The notes under the pieces were generated by a model. It searched no databases, was not told the DNA's origin, and worked only from the letters and a program-made list of their open reading frames with translations. This document shows, one piece after another, positions 6,006-13,424 of a stretch of DNA of 25,772 bases (position 1 is its first letter; every line of letters begins with the position of its first letter). The DNA comes from an uncultured Thermomicrobia bacterium (GTDB lineage Bacteria > Chloroflexota > Chloroflexia > Thermomicrobiales > JALYUS01), in contig CALBSO010000127.1 of NCBI GenBank assembly GCA_937968015.1, forward strand, positions 1 through 25,772, read 5' to 3'. The position numbers were made by a program, and so were the translations under genes.

Positions 6006-7400
6006 TCATTCATTACGGAGACTGCGCTCAAGACCGAGTTTTTCGCGCAAACGCGGCAGCAATTCCGCGATCGGCACGCGCTCCTGGGCCATGCTGTCAC
6101 GCGCGCGGATCGTGACGGCGCGGTCCTCAATGCTATCGAAGTCCACCGTCACACAGAGCGGCGTGCCGATCTCGTCCTGCCGCCGGTAGCGCCTCCCGAT
6201 TGCCTGCGTATCGTCGTATTGGATCATCAGGTGCGGGCGGAGCGACGCGGCGACCTCGCGCGCCAGCTCGCCGAGCGGTTCCTTTTTGGACAAGGGCAGC
6301 ACCGCGACCTTGATCGGCGCGATGGCTGGATGGAGCCGCAGGACGACGCGCGTGTCCGGCTTGCCGTTCACATCTACTGTCTGCTCCTCGTCGTAGGCAT
6401 CGAGGAGGAAGACGAGCACCGCCCGCCCGACGCCGACCGCCGGTTCGATGACGTACGGCAGATACCGCTCCTTCCTCTCCTCGTCGAAGAAGGTCATGTC
6501 GCGCCCGCTCGCCTCCTGATGACGCGTGAGGTCATAATCGCCGCGACTGGCGACGCCTTCCAGTTCCGCCCAGCCAAGACCGCCCGGCCAGAGATACTCG
6601 ATCTCTTTCGTCCCCCGCGAGTAGTGCGCGAGATCTTCCGGCGGCAGATCGCGGATGCGGATGTTCTCGTCGCGGACCCCGAGGTTTTTGAACCAGTTGA
6701 TGCGCTGGTCGCCCCAGTATTGATGCCACGCGCGCTCCGTGCCGGGCGTGACGAAATACTCCATCTCCATCTGCTCGAACTCGCGCGTGCGGAAGATGAA
6801 GTTGCCGGGCGTGATCTCGTTGCGGAAACTCTTGCCAATCTGGGCAATGCCGAAGGGCAGTTTTTTCCTGCTCGTTCCCAGCACGTTCGGGAAGTTGACG
6901 AAGATGCCCTGCGCCGTCTCCGGCCGCAGATAGGCAACGGCGGCGCTCTCCTCCAGCGGCCCGACGAAGGTCTTGAACATCATGTTGAACTGCCGCGCTT
7001 CGGTCTTGACGCCGGGGCAAGTCGCCGCCGTCAGGTTGTCCTTCCGCCATTCCGGGTTGCCGCAGGGCGTCAACTCCGCGTGGTCGGCGCGGTAGCGGAG
7101 TTTGCAGGTCATGCAATCCACGAGTGGGTCCGTGAAGTGGCCGACGTGGCCGGATGCCTCCCAGACCTGGGGCGACATGAGGATCGCGGCATCCAGCCCG
7201 ACCATATCGTCGCGCAACTGGACCATCGCCTTCCACCACGCCGCTTTGACATTATTCTCGATCAAGACACCGAGCGGCCCGTAATCCCACGCGTTGCCGA
7301 AGCCACCGTAGATGTCGCTCCCCTGAAAGATGATCCCCCGCCGCTTGGCGAGCGAGACAATCGGTTCCATAGATTCCAGTCGTATGCCGGTATGGGTCAT
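6006..7400 (-). CDS. glyQS: Glycyl-tRNA synthetase, dimeric single-chain type
   Basis: This 464-residue class II synthetase attaches glycine to tRNA-Gly. It has the dimeric-GlyRS opening (RRGIIFQGSDIYGGFGNAWDYGP from residue 21), CxxC-type insertions (CMTC 96-99, C113, C128), YLRPETAQGIFVNF (about 157), motif 2 (FRNE 192-195 to FRTREFE) and motif 3 (EPAVGVGRAV). A C-terminal anticodon-binding domain begins near residue 365 (IAPIKVAVLPL). It is the alpha2 form, not the GlyQ/GlyS tetramer of proteobacteria. ATG 7400 follows AGAGGA by about seven bases; TTG 7418 is an in-frame alternative. The recombinase gene upstream ends in a terminator, so glyQS probably has its own promoter in the short repeat-filled spacer. 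Confidence 0.95.
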   Translation of the reverse strand: MTHTGIRLESMEPIVSLAKRRGIIFQGSDIYGGFGNAWDYGPLGVLIENNVKAAWWKAMVQLRDDMVGLDAAILMSPQVWEASGHVGHFTDPLVDCMTCKLRYRADHAELTPCGNPEWRKDNLTAATCPGVKTEARQFNMMFKTFVGPLEESAAVAYLRPETAQGIFVNFPNVLGTSRKKLPFGIAQIGKSFRNEITPGNFIFRTREFEQMEMEYFVTPGTERAWHQYWGDQRINWFKNLGVRDENIRIRDLPPEDLAHYSRGTKEIEYLWPGGLGWAELEGVASRGDYDLTRHQEASGRDMTFFDEERKERYLPYVIEPAVGVGRAVLVFLLDAYDEEQTVDVNGKPDTRVVLRLHPAIAPIKVAVLPLSKKEPLGELAREVAASLRPHLMIQYDDTQAIGRRYRRQDEIGTPLCVTVDFDSIEDRAVTIRARDSMAQERVPIAELLPRLREKLGLERSLRNE

Positions 7401-7420
7401 CGCTCGTTCCTCTCGCAATG

Positions 7421-7468
7421 GGAGGACTGAGAACGGGATGTGGGCTGTCTCACTCAGTCCTCAGTCCT
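7421..7468. repeat. Heptamer array (GGACTGA) with inverted copies before glycyl-tRNA synthetase
   Basis: AGGACTGAG (7423-7431) is complementary to CTCAGTCCT at both 7453-7461 and 7460-7468. The right side is about two tandem units of the heptamer seen at 9841-9894. Because the right arm is duplicated, two alternative hairpins are possible. The array sits in the glyQS 5' leader, between the recombinase terminator and the glyQS ribosome site. Confidence 0.7.
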
Positions 7469-7469
7469 G

Positions 7470-7503
7470 AAAAAGCCGCCCCTGCGGCTCAACGCGGGGC
7501 GGC
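7470..7503 (-). terminator. Intrinsic terminator of the recombinase gene
   Basis: On the - strand GCCGCCCC (7503-7496) pairs perfectly with GGGGCGGC (7482-7475) around a 13-base loop, followed by TTTTTC. It begins 30 bases after the recombinase stop. This is the clearest Rho-independent terminator in the window apart from the trp T-box. Confidence 0.85.
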
Positions 7504-7532
7504 ATACGCGCGATTTTCGTCGCGATCAAGGA

Positions 7533-8549
7533 CTAATCCTCCTGCGCCACCACCTCGACGCCATCGCCACCGACCGGCGCCATCGCGGCGACCCCGCCCG
7601 CCGTCACCAGCGGGAGCGGGGTCGCCGACGGTCCACCGCCCAGCATTTTTACCACAGCGATGGCGGGCAGCGCGCCGGGAGAGACCGGCGCCGTCGGGAC
7701 AGGGCGCATCCGCTGATAGACCTGCGTGGTGGAAATGCTCACATGGCCGAGCATCGTCTGCACCTCGCGCAGATGGTGGCCCGTCGTCAGCGCGTGCGCG
7801 GCGAAGGTGTGGCGGAGGGTATGCGGTGTGACATTACGTACCGACGCGGACTGCGCGTACCCCTTGAGGAGCAGCCAGAAGCCCTGGCGCGTCAGCCGCT
7901 GGCCGCGATGGTTGAGGAAGAGTGCTTCCTTGTCCGCACCGTGCGCACGGGCGATGATCGGGCGGCTGGTCGTGAGGTAGCGATGCAGCGCGTCGTGTGC
8001 CGTCGGCGTGAGTGCCACGAGCCGTTCCCGAGACGCGCGCCCCTCACAGCGGATGGCCCCCCGCGCGAGATCGAGGTCGCTCTGATCGAGCGCGACCAAC
8101 TCCGAGACGCGCATCCCCGTCGCATAGAGGAGTTGGAGCATCGCCGCGTCGCGCAGGCTCTCCGGCGTCTTGATGCGCGTCGGGGCCGCGAGCAGGCGCG
8201 CCACTTCGTCGGTGGTGATCGCGTGCGGGATGTAGCGATCCACGCGCGGCGCGAAGAGATGGAGCGCGACATCGGCCTCGATCTCACCGACCTGCTTCAG
8301 GTACTGGAAAAACGATTTGGCCGCCGCCGTCTTCCGCGCAATCGTGCTGCTCGCGTATTGCCGCTCGCGCAGCGACAGGAGATAGTCCGTCACCTGCTCG
8401 GGCAACACGACGCGCCATGCCGTCACGCCTTCATGTGTGAGATGGGCAGCCAGTTGCATGAGGTCATTCCGATATGCCATCACCGTATGCGGCGAGCAGT
8501 GCTTTTCCGCACCGAGCGCTATGAGATACCGATCTACCGACTCCTCCAT
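7533..8549 (-). CDS. Tyrosine recombinase, XerC/XerD-like
   Basis: The 338-residue protein has an N-terminal SAM-like core-binding domain (about 1-95) and a C-terminal catalytic domain. Catalytic residues visible are Arg147 (TGMRVSEL), His243 and Arg246 (HTLRH), His269 (LGHVSISTT) and nucleophile Tyr278. In the beta-hairpin, where XerD has GKGNKER with the catalytic Lys, this protein has GRASRER, so that Lys is Arg171. A tail of about 60 residues rich in Ala, Pro and Gly follows Tyr278; Xer proteins normally end soon after the Tyr. ATG 8549 follows GGAGG by six bases. It may be the chromosome-dimer recombinase or a mobile-element integrase. No att-like duplication is visible, so the Xer role is favoured moderately. 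Confidence 0.88.
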   Translation of the reverse strand: MEESVDRYLIALGAEKHCSPHTVMAYRNDLMQLAAHLTHEGVTAWRVVLPEQVTDYLLSLRERQYASSTIARKTAAAKSFFQYLKQVGEIEADVALHLFAPRVDRYIPHAITTDEVARLLAAPTRIKTPESLRDAAMLQLLYATGMRVSELVALDQSDLDLARGAIRCEGRASRERLVALTPTAHDALHRYLTTSRPIIARAHGADKEALFLNHRGQRLTRQGFWLLLKGYAQSASVRNVTPHTLRHTFAAHALTTGHHLREVQTMLGHVSISTTQVYQRMRPVPTAPVSPGALPAIAVVKMLGGGPSATPLPLVTAGGVAAMAPVGGDGVEVVAQED

Positions 8550-8610
8550 CCCCGTCCTCCGCGCTAAACCCCTTCTTCTCCGCACCCAGTGCTTAGGTCC
8601 CCGCAGAGGA

Positions 8611-8676
8611 CGCGCATCCGCGTTGTACGTCTCTCTCGCACTTTACAAAACGTACGAACTCGTCCGTGGATGCGCG
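8611..8676. repeat. Nested inverted repeat upstream of the recombinase gene
   Basis: CGCGCATCC (8611-8619) is the exact inverse of GGATGCGCG (8668-8676). Inside, GTACGT (8625-8630) is inverse to ACGTAC (8650-8655). The nested arms could fold as one long interrupted hairpin in the recombinase 5' leader or act as paired protein sites. Role unknown. Confidence 0.45.
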
Positions 8677-8752
8677 AAAACGCGAAACTGACGAAAATTG
8701 GTCAAAGGCCGATGACATGGGGCGTGCGGGGGGTCGGGAGGGCGGTTCACGA

Positions 8753-8772
8753 GAGCGATTCGTGAATCGCTC
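8753..8772. repeat. Palindrome GAGCGATTC-GT-GAATCGCTC after the HEAT-repeat gene
   Basis: A perfect 9-bp inverted repeat touches the stop codon of the - strand HEAT-repeat gene (8773-8775). A second overlapping repeat, TTCACGA/TCGTGAA, flanks part of it, so alternative folds are possible. It is the sister copy of the element at 4068-4087. It may stabilise or end the HEAT gene transcript, though no U-run follows. Confidence 0.6.
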
Positions 8773-9819
8773 CTACAGCGGGAAGAGTGGTTGATCGCTG
8801 TAAGCGGCTTCGGCGAGGGCGGCGTCAATGGCGTCCGTCCATTCCTCGTCCTCCTCGTCGGCGCGGTGCTCGCGCAGGGCGTTGGTCGCGCTGCGGCTAC
8901 CGATCTGGCCGAGGGCGATGATGGCGGCGAGCCGCACGGCACGGTCTTCGTCTTCAAGGCGGCCGATCAGTTCGGGTACCGCCTCGGCGTGTCCGAGTTC
9001 GCCGAGGGCACGCACCGCCTCGAAGCGGACGTCGCTCTCCTCCGCCTCGATCTCGTCCATCAGCGTGGCGGACCAGCGCGGGTTGTAACTGCGGCCCATC
9101 GCGTGCAGGGCGCTCACGCGGTCTTCCCGATCGCCCCGGTGGTAGAGTTCCGTAATCAGCGTGGCGACCGGCTCATCATTGAATGGGCCGAGTGACTCTA
9201 TCGCCGGGCGGCGCACCTCAATCGGCTCGCGCATGTCCTGCGCGGTCGCCAGCAAGTCATCGTGCAGCCGGATGGTGAGCGGTTCCGTCAGGTTGCCGAC
9301 CACGGCGCGCACGGCGAAGAGGCCAAGCGCCTTCGCCGCCGCCTGCCGCACCTCGGCGGATGGGTCGGCATGCAATAGATCGAGCAGGGCAACGAGGAAA
9401 TCGGGCGACTCGTACTCCCAGAGCGCCCCGATGGCGCGCATCCGCACCTCGGCGTCGGTGTCGCGCATCGCGATCCGCAGCACGCGGGCAAAGTCCAATT
9501 CGACGGTCAGTTCCGCCAGATCGTCCATCGCCCGCACGAGCCGCCGCCGCCGTTCGACGGGCAGCGTCGGCCATGTCTCCCTCACCGCGCCCGATTCGCC
9601 GCGCGTCAGGCCGGAAAGGAAGCGGAGCGAGCCGAACTTCAAATCCGGGTCGCGCAGCCGGGCGGCGATGTCGCCCCGCGGCTCATCCGCCGGTTCCGCT
9701 GCCACGTCCGCGTCGAGGTCGAGCGGTTCGTCTTCGAGGTCGCCCGCCTCCAATGCTTCCAGTTCTTCGAGGAACGCGACATCCGCGTCAATCCGCGCGT
9801 CCCGCTCTTTGTCATCCAT
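8773..9819 (-). CDS. HEAT-repeat protein
   Basis: This 348-residue soluble protein has a very acidic N-terminal 60 residues, then helical repeats from about residue 95 to 330. Units such as DTDAEVRMRAIGALWEY, DPSAEVRQAAAKALGLF, ESDVRFEAVRALGELG and EDRAVRLAAIIALGQIG show the D-x-x-V-R-x-x-A-x-x-A-L-G pattern of HEAT/PBS-lyase-like repeats. Such arrays act as protein-binding scaffolds; some assist phycobilin attachment, but nothing here supports that. No signal peptide or enzyme motif is seen. ATG 9819 follows GAGGGA by about nine bases. It follows the 568-residue unknown on the same strand, and the two may be co-transcribed across a heptamer hairpin. Partner unknown. Confidence 0.85.
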   Translation of the reverse strand: MDDKERDARIDADVAFLEELEALEAGDLEDEPLDLDADVAAEPADEPRGDIAARLRDPDLKFGSLRFLSGLTRGESGAVRETWPTLPVERRRRLVRAMDDLAELTVELDFARVLRIAMRDTDAEVRMRAIGALWEYESPDFLVALLDLLHADPSAEVRQAAAKALGLFAVRAVVGNLTEPLTIRLHDDLLATAQDMREPIEVRRPAIESLGPFNDEPVATLITELYHRGDREDRVSALHAMGRSYNPRWSATLMDEIEAEESDVRFEAVRALGELGHAEAVPELIGRLEDEDRAVRLAAIIALGQIGSRSATNALREHRADEEDEEWTDAIDAALAEAAYSDQPLFPL

Positions 9820-9840
9820 GTCCGAGGTTCCCTCGAAGAA

Positions 9841-9894
9841 CTGAGGACTGAGGACTGAGTGGGGGATTGTCCCTTCTCAGTCCTCAGTCCTCAG
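9841..9894. repeat. Heptamer array (GGACTGA) forming a perfect 19-bp inverted repeat
   Basis: CTGAGGACTGAGGACTGAG (9841-9859) is exactly complementary to 9876-9894, with a 16-base loop. It fills the spacer between the 568-residue gene (stop at 9901-9903) and the HEAT-repeat gene (start 9819). On the - strand the stop TAA is followed directly by CGAGGACTGAGG, so the repeat begins within two bases of the stop. Confidence 0.85.
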
Positions 9895-9900
9895 TCCTCG

Positions 9901-11607
9901 TTATGCCGAAGGCGAGTAATAATAGAGGCCATCCTCCTCCTCGAAGCCGTTGGCGCCGGAGGTGAGGATGGCGCGGAGGGCTTCCGTGGAAGTCGGACGT
10001 TCGATGTTGGCGAGGGCGAAAAGGTCGTCGAACTCCGCGAGGTAGCGCGGTGCGCTCGCCTCCCCGACATTCTCGCCACCGCGCTCGAAGGCAGCCGCGA
10101 TGACCTTCACGAGCACGCGGCGGTCGCGCGCGTCAAGCGGCTTCATCTGCGCGAGGCGGGGCAGCCGGTGCTCGCTGAGCAGCATTTGATCCCGCGTGGC
10201 GCAGTAGAAGGTAACAGGCTTGAAGGTAAACTTTCCTTTCTTCTCGTCCACCTGCAACAGTTTCCGTTCCTGCGCGCTCACCTGGAGATATTGAATCCGG
10301 TAGGTCCCCGCCGTGTCACCGCGCTCGATCGTGAAGAGCGCGCCGGGGACGAGATTCTCGTGGAAGAAGGTACTAAAGCCACTGAGGAAGCCGCCCCGGT
10401 TGCCGGTCGGGAAACGGATCTCGACATTGAAGGTTAGGTAGTGCTGCGGCGCTTCGAAGGTCACGACCGCAGACCGTTGCCCACGCAGATATGCCTGCGG
10501 GAAGAAGCGCGCCAGGTCCCCATCGAGCGGCAGGACGCCGTACTCGTACTCGAAGTAGGTGAGAATGTGCTCGACGTACTCCTCCGCCTCGGAGAATCCT
10601 TCGTCCATCGGCGTCGGGTAGTCGAGAAGCACCCGATAATCCTGTCCGAGGTCGGCCGCCTTGCGCTTCTCGGAGCCGATGGTTGGTAACCCCTCGACGC
10701 TCCACAAGCGGCGCTCGGTGGTGCCAACGAACTCGAAATCCTTTTCCGTCGCGAGGTGCGCGTTCAGCGAGAAGCAGGCCACCTGAAAATCAGTGTCCGT
10801 GCGCCGCTTGCCGTAGACATCGAGCAGCACGTCCACATCGGAGAGCGGTTCGCCGCGCTCCTTGATGTAGTCGCTGATGCGGCGCGTGTCGTTGCGGCCA
10901 TACGATTCAAGCATGTCGCGCAGGAAGTATTCCGGCCCAAAGGAGACGAAGCGCGGATCACTCGCCAGCGCCATTTCCAGCGCACCGGCGGGGGTGGACG
11001 CATCGGTCGCGGCCTCGACAACCTCATCGAGTTCGGCGGCGACCTCCGCCTCGTGCTCGGCGGGCGCGACGGCGCTATCGAGCGGCGCTTCGCCCACCGT
11101 CTCCTGATGCGCCACGGCCAACTCCGCAAAGATGGACGGGGCGGCCTCCTCCTCATCCTCTTCTTCGTCCTCCGCGCCCGCCGGGACAACGATCTCGTTG
11201 TACCAGTTCGTGTTGATGAGGGGGCGTTCCGGGCGCACCTTCGGCTCTGGAGGCGGTGCGGCGACGGGCTCCGTCAGCCGGTGCAGGAAGGAATGGGACA
11301 TGTCCTCCGCGCGCACGGCGGGCGCGATGCCGTCGCGCGTCGTGACGACCGTGAGGCCTTCCCCCTCGTCTTCGAGCGCGAAGACGGTTGGGTTCGCGCG
11401 CACCGCCGCCTCGACCGCCTTTGCCGCGTCCTTCTTGACGAGTTTGCGCGCCGTCGCGTATTCCGCCAGCGCCGCGACTGGCTGCCGGATCGCCAGACCC
11501 GTCCCGAAGAAGCGTCCCTGCGACTGCATCACGAGCAAGATTTCCCGCGCGAGCGCCTTCTCCGCCGCGCTGCCAGCCAGCGTCGGCGCATCCACCACCT
11601 GTGCCAT
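9901..11607 (-). CDS. Uncharacterised 568-residue protein
   Basis: I do not recognise this family. The N-terminal 95 residues look all-helical and could be a winged-helix or HARE-type module (KALAREILLVMQSQG, then LAEYATARKLVKKDAAKAVEAAV). Residues about 110-220 are an acidic, Pro/Ala/Glu-rich, probably disordered linker. The C-terminal 330 residues form one or more mixed alpha/beta domains, with blocks such as DFEFVGTTERRLWSVEGLP and GGFLSGFSTFFHENLVPGALFTIER. The latter recalls a small beta-barrel but is not diagnostic. There is no signal peptide, membrane span or nucleotide-binding motif. ATG 11607 follows GGAGG by five bases; ATG 11619 and TTG 11637 are weaker. A winged-helix N-terminus would suggest DNA or chromatin binding, but that is inference. 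Confidence 0.8.
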   Translation of the reverse strand: MAQVVDAPTLAGSAAEKALAREILLVMQSQGRFFGTGLAIRQPVAALAEYATARKLVKKDAAKAVEAAVRANPTVFALEDEGEGLTVVTTRDGIAPAVRAEDMSHSFLHRLTEPVAAPPPEPKVRPERPLINTNWYNEIVVPAGAEDEEEDEEEAAPSIFAELAVAHQETVGEAPLDSAVAPAEHEAEVAAELDEVVEAATDASTPAGALEMALASDPRFVSFGPEYFLRDMLESYGRNDTRRISDYIKERGEPLSDVDVLLDVYGKRRTDTDFQVACFSLNAHLATEKDFEFVGTTERRLWSVEGLPTIGSEKRKAADLGQDYRVLLDYPTPMDEGFSEAEEYVEHILTYFEYEYGVLPLDGDLARFFPQAYLRGQRSAVVTFEAPQHYLTFNVEIRFPTGNRGGFLSGFSTFFHENLVPGALFTIERGDTAGTYRIQYLQVSAQERKLLQVDEKKGKFTFKPVTFYCATRDQMLLSEHRLPRLAQMKPLDARDRRVLVKVIAAAFERGGENVGEASAPRYLAEFDDLFALANIERPTSTEALRAILTSGANGFEEEDGLYYYSPSA

Positions 11608-11624
11608 GTATTCCTCCATCAATG

Positions 11625-11696
11625 GAGCAATGAGCAACGAGCGATGAGCAATGAGGGATCAATCGCCGCTCATCGCTCATCGCTCATCATTCGTTG
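11625..11696. repeat. Heptamer array (GAGCAAT/GAGCGAT) with inverted copy
   Basis: GAGCAAT GAGCAAC GAGCGAT GAGCAAT GAG occupies 11625-11655. The opposite arm 11669-11696 reads CTCATCG CTCATCG CTCATCA TTCGTTG. Both arms keep the 7-nt period. The array lies between the 49-residue ORF (its TGA is inside the right arm) and the 568-residue gene. Confidence 0.8.
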
Positions 11697-11836
11697 CTGA
11701 ATTCAAGCAATTCTGCGAGCGTCATTGGGCGGCGGTGTGCCGCGATCTCCTGAGCGATGCGATTCAGCGTCTCCACCGAGACTTGCTGCCCCAAGGACGC
11801 TGCCGCGCCTTTGCCCTTCGTCGTTTTTGCTGCCAT
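11687..11836 (-). CDS. Probable small protein, 49 residues, function unknown
   Basis: ATG 11836 to TGA 11687 encodes 49 residues. The Lys/Ala/Gly-rich basic N-terminus (MAAKTTKGKGAAAS) is followed by a helical, acidic segment (VSVETLNRIAQEIAAH, then RPMTLAELLEF). AAGGTG seven bases upstream is a modest ribosome site. It precedes the 568-residue gene on the same strand and ends in the heptamer array, as the confident genes nearby do, which supports it being real. The layout resembles a small nucleic-acid-binding or adaptor protein, but no family is recognised. It could also be a chance ORF. Confidence 0.5.
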   Translation of the reverse strand: MAAKTTKGKGAAASLGQQVSVETLNRIAQEIAAHRRPMTLAELLEFSNE

Positions 11837-12170
11837 CGAGCGGCACCTTCATTTCGTCGCGCATACTACGAACGGGGTGCGTATTCCCCGTCCGGGTAGT
11901 GTACCGCGATAGGTAACGAGTAGCAAGGAGCAAGGAGCAAGGAACAAGGAAATGAGGGGTTGACGGCGCATTCTCCCGTTATTCGCTGCTCGCTGCTCAT
12001 TGCTCGTTGTTTATGACTGAATTATCAGGCAACTCCCGTGAAGAAACAGATTGGAGTAACAAATTGGACTGATAATGCGTTCATAGGATTGGGAGGCATC
12101 GCGCGGCATCAGTGCTGCTCAGTCTCGCGGCGTCGGCCTTGAAAATGAATTCGAGGGAGGGTAGTTGGGC
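11837..12170. other. Divergent spacer with hairpin, heptamers and a possible promoter
   Basis: These 334 bases separate the - strand small ORF from the + strand FAD oxidoreductase gene. ACGGGG (11872-11877)/CCCCGT (11886-11891) nests inside ACTAC (11865-11869)/GTAGT (11896-11900), a hairpin in the leader of the small ORF. Heptamer units occupy 11913-11950 and 11978-12009. GATAAT (12070-12075) preceded 17 bp upstream by a poor -35 (AGATTG) is the best promoter candidate for the oxidoreductase gene. No further gene is seen. Confidence 0.4.
11913..12009. repeat. Heptamer array (GTAACGA, GGAGCAA, GGAACAA) with inverted arm
   Basis: GTAACGA GTAGCAA GGAGCAA GGAGCAA GGAACAA GGA spans 11913-11950. 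The arm at 11978-12009, read on the opposite strand, gives CAACGAG CAATGAG CAGCGAG CAGCGAA TAACG. Period 7 is kept although the words differ between arms. No coding potential. Confidence 0.7.
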
Positions 12171-13412
12171 ATGGCAGTGACGGATCCGGTAGTAATCATC
12201 GGCGCGGGCCCGTATGGATTGGCGGCGGCGGCGCACTTGCGAGCGGCGGGCGTGGAGACGCGCATCTTCGGCGACCCAATGGTTTTCTGGGAGCGTCAGA
12301 TGCCCGCTGGGATGCTTCTGCGCTCCTATTGGGAAGCCTCGCATATCGCCGACCCCGACCACGACTTGACGCTCGATGCCTACGAGACCGCCTCACGTGA
12401 GGTGGTGCCGCGACCGGTGCCGTTGGATCGCTTTGTCGCCTACGGCCAATGGTTCGGGCAGCAGGTCGCGCCCGATCTGGAGGCGCGCCACGTCGCGCGC
12501 ATCGAATTGGATGGGCACGCGTTCCGGCTGGTGATGGAGGATGGCGAGTCCATCCGCGCCGGGCGGGTCGTCGTCGCGACGGGGATCGCGGCCTTTGCCC
12601 GGCGGCCCGAACCCTTCGCCGACATTGCCCCGGCACTGGCATCGCATACCTCGGAATGCAGCGATCTCGCCGCGTTCGCCGGGCGGCATGTCGCCGTGAT
12701 CGGCGGCGGGCAGAGCGCGCTCGAATCCGCCGCGCTGCTGCACGAGGCCGGGGCGCATGTCGAGATACTCGCCCGAGCGGCGACCATCCACTGGCTGCGT
12801 TACGGCTCCGGCTCGAAACTGCACGCGGCGCTGCACAGCGACAGAAATCCCTTGAAGCCGTTCCTCTATCCACCCTCGGATGTCGGGCCGCCGGGACTTA
12901 ACTACCTCGTGGACAAGCCCGCGCTCTTTAAGATGATCCCGACGCGCGCTCTGCAAGACCGTGCCGCCCGCCGCGCCATCCGCCCGGCCGGATCGGGCTG
13001 GCTGCGGCCCCGCCTGAGAGATGTACCGATCACGACGGGCATGTCGGTCGTCGCCGCGAAAGTCGGTTGCGGCGAGCGCCTGCGCCTCGCCCTCAGCGAT
13101 GGCTCAGTCCGCATGGTGGACCACGCGCTCCTCGCTACCGGCTACGCGGTGGACGTCGCCCGCTATCCCTTCCTGACGCCGGAACTGCTCCGCGGACTGG
13201 ACCGGATCGCGGGCTACCCACGGCTGACCGCCGGGTTTGAGTCCTCGGTGCGAGGGCTGCACTTCCTCGGCGCACCGGCGGCGGAGAGTTTCGGCCCGCT
13301 GATGCGCTTCGTCGCGGGCACCGGCTACGCCGCGCGCGGCCTCACGCACGCCGTCCGTGCTGCCATTCCACATCGCGCCATGGTATCGCCCCTCCTCACG
13401 ACCGAAGCCTGA
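12171..13412 (+). CDS. FAD-dependent oxidoreductase, flavin monooxygenase-like
   Basis: The 413-residue protein has an N-terminal FAD-binding Rossmann motif GAGPYGLAAAAHL (11-23) and a second dinucleotide motif VIGGGQSALESAALL (from about 176) that fits NADPH binding. ATGY near residue 325 is the class's C-terminal motif. The two-Rossmann layout matches flavin monooxygenases and lysine/ornithine N-hydroxylase relatives; the substrate cannot be read from sequence. ATG 12171 lies nine bases after GGGAGGG; TTG 12165 is too close to it. It begins a three-gene + strand run with a sugar transferase (12-base gap) and an ATP-grasp ligase, so a role in modifying a glycan precursor or amino-acid substituent is inferred. 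Confidence 0.85.
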   Translation: MAVTDPVVIIGAGPYGLAAAAHLRAAGVETRIFGDPMVFWERQMPAGMLLRSYWEASHIADPDHDLTLDAYETASREVVPRPVPLDRFVAYGQWFGQQVAPDLEARHVARIELDGHAFRLVMEDGESIRAGRVVVATGIAAFARRPEPFADIAPALASHTSECSDLAAFAGRHVAVIGGGQSALESAALLHEAGAHVEILARAATIHWLRYGSGSKLHAALHSDRNPLKPFLYPPSDVGPPGLNYLVDKPALFKMIPTRALQDRAARRAIRPAGSGWLRPRLRDVPITTGMSVVAAKVGCGERLRLALSDGSVRMVDHALLATGYAVDVARYPFLTPELLRGLDRIAGYPRLTAGFESSVRGLHFLGAPAAESFGPLMRFVAGTGYAARGLTHAVRAAIPHRAMVSPLLTTEA

Positions 13413-13424
13413 TTGGAGGAACCC

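Noticed and set aside
5812..6189. 125-codon + frame in the glyQS-ABC spacer
   Set aside because: No ribosome site, composition unlike protein, and half of it is antisense to glycyl-tRNA synthetase.
7533..8549. Recombinase as integrase of an integrated element
   Set aside because: No direct repeats, tRNA-end duplication, excisionase or phage/plasmid genes are visible around it; neighbours are housekeeping genes.
8636..8660. Possible dif site near the recombinase (TTTTGTAAAGT on the - strand resembles a XerD half-site)
   Set aside because: No matching XerC half-site lies six bases away, so it is not a credible dif.
10756..11700. 314-codon + frame opposite the 568-residue gene
   Set aside because: The - strand frame has a strong ribosome site and protein-like composition; the + frame is Arg/Asp/His-rich and antisense.
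11960..11965. TTGACG as a -35 box upstream of the FAD oxidoreductase gene
   Set aside because: No -10-like hexamer occurs 16-18 bp downstream; that stretch is inside a heptamer arm.
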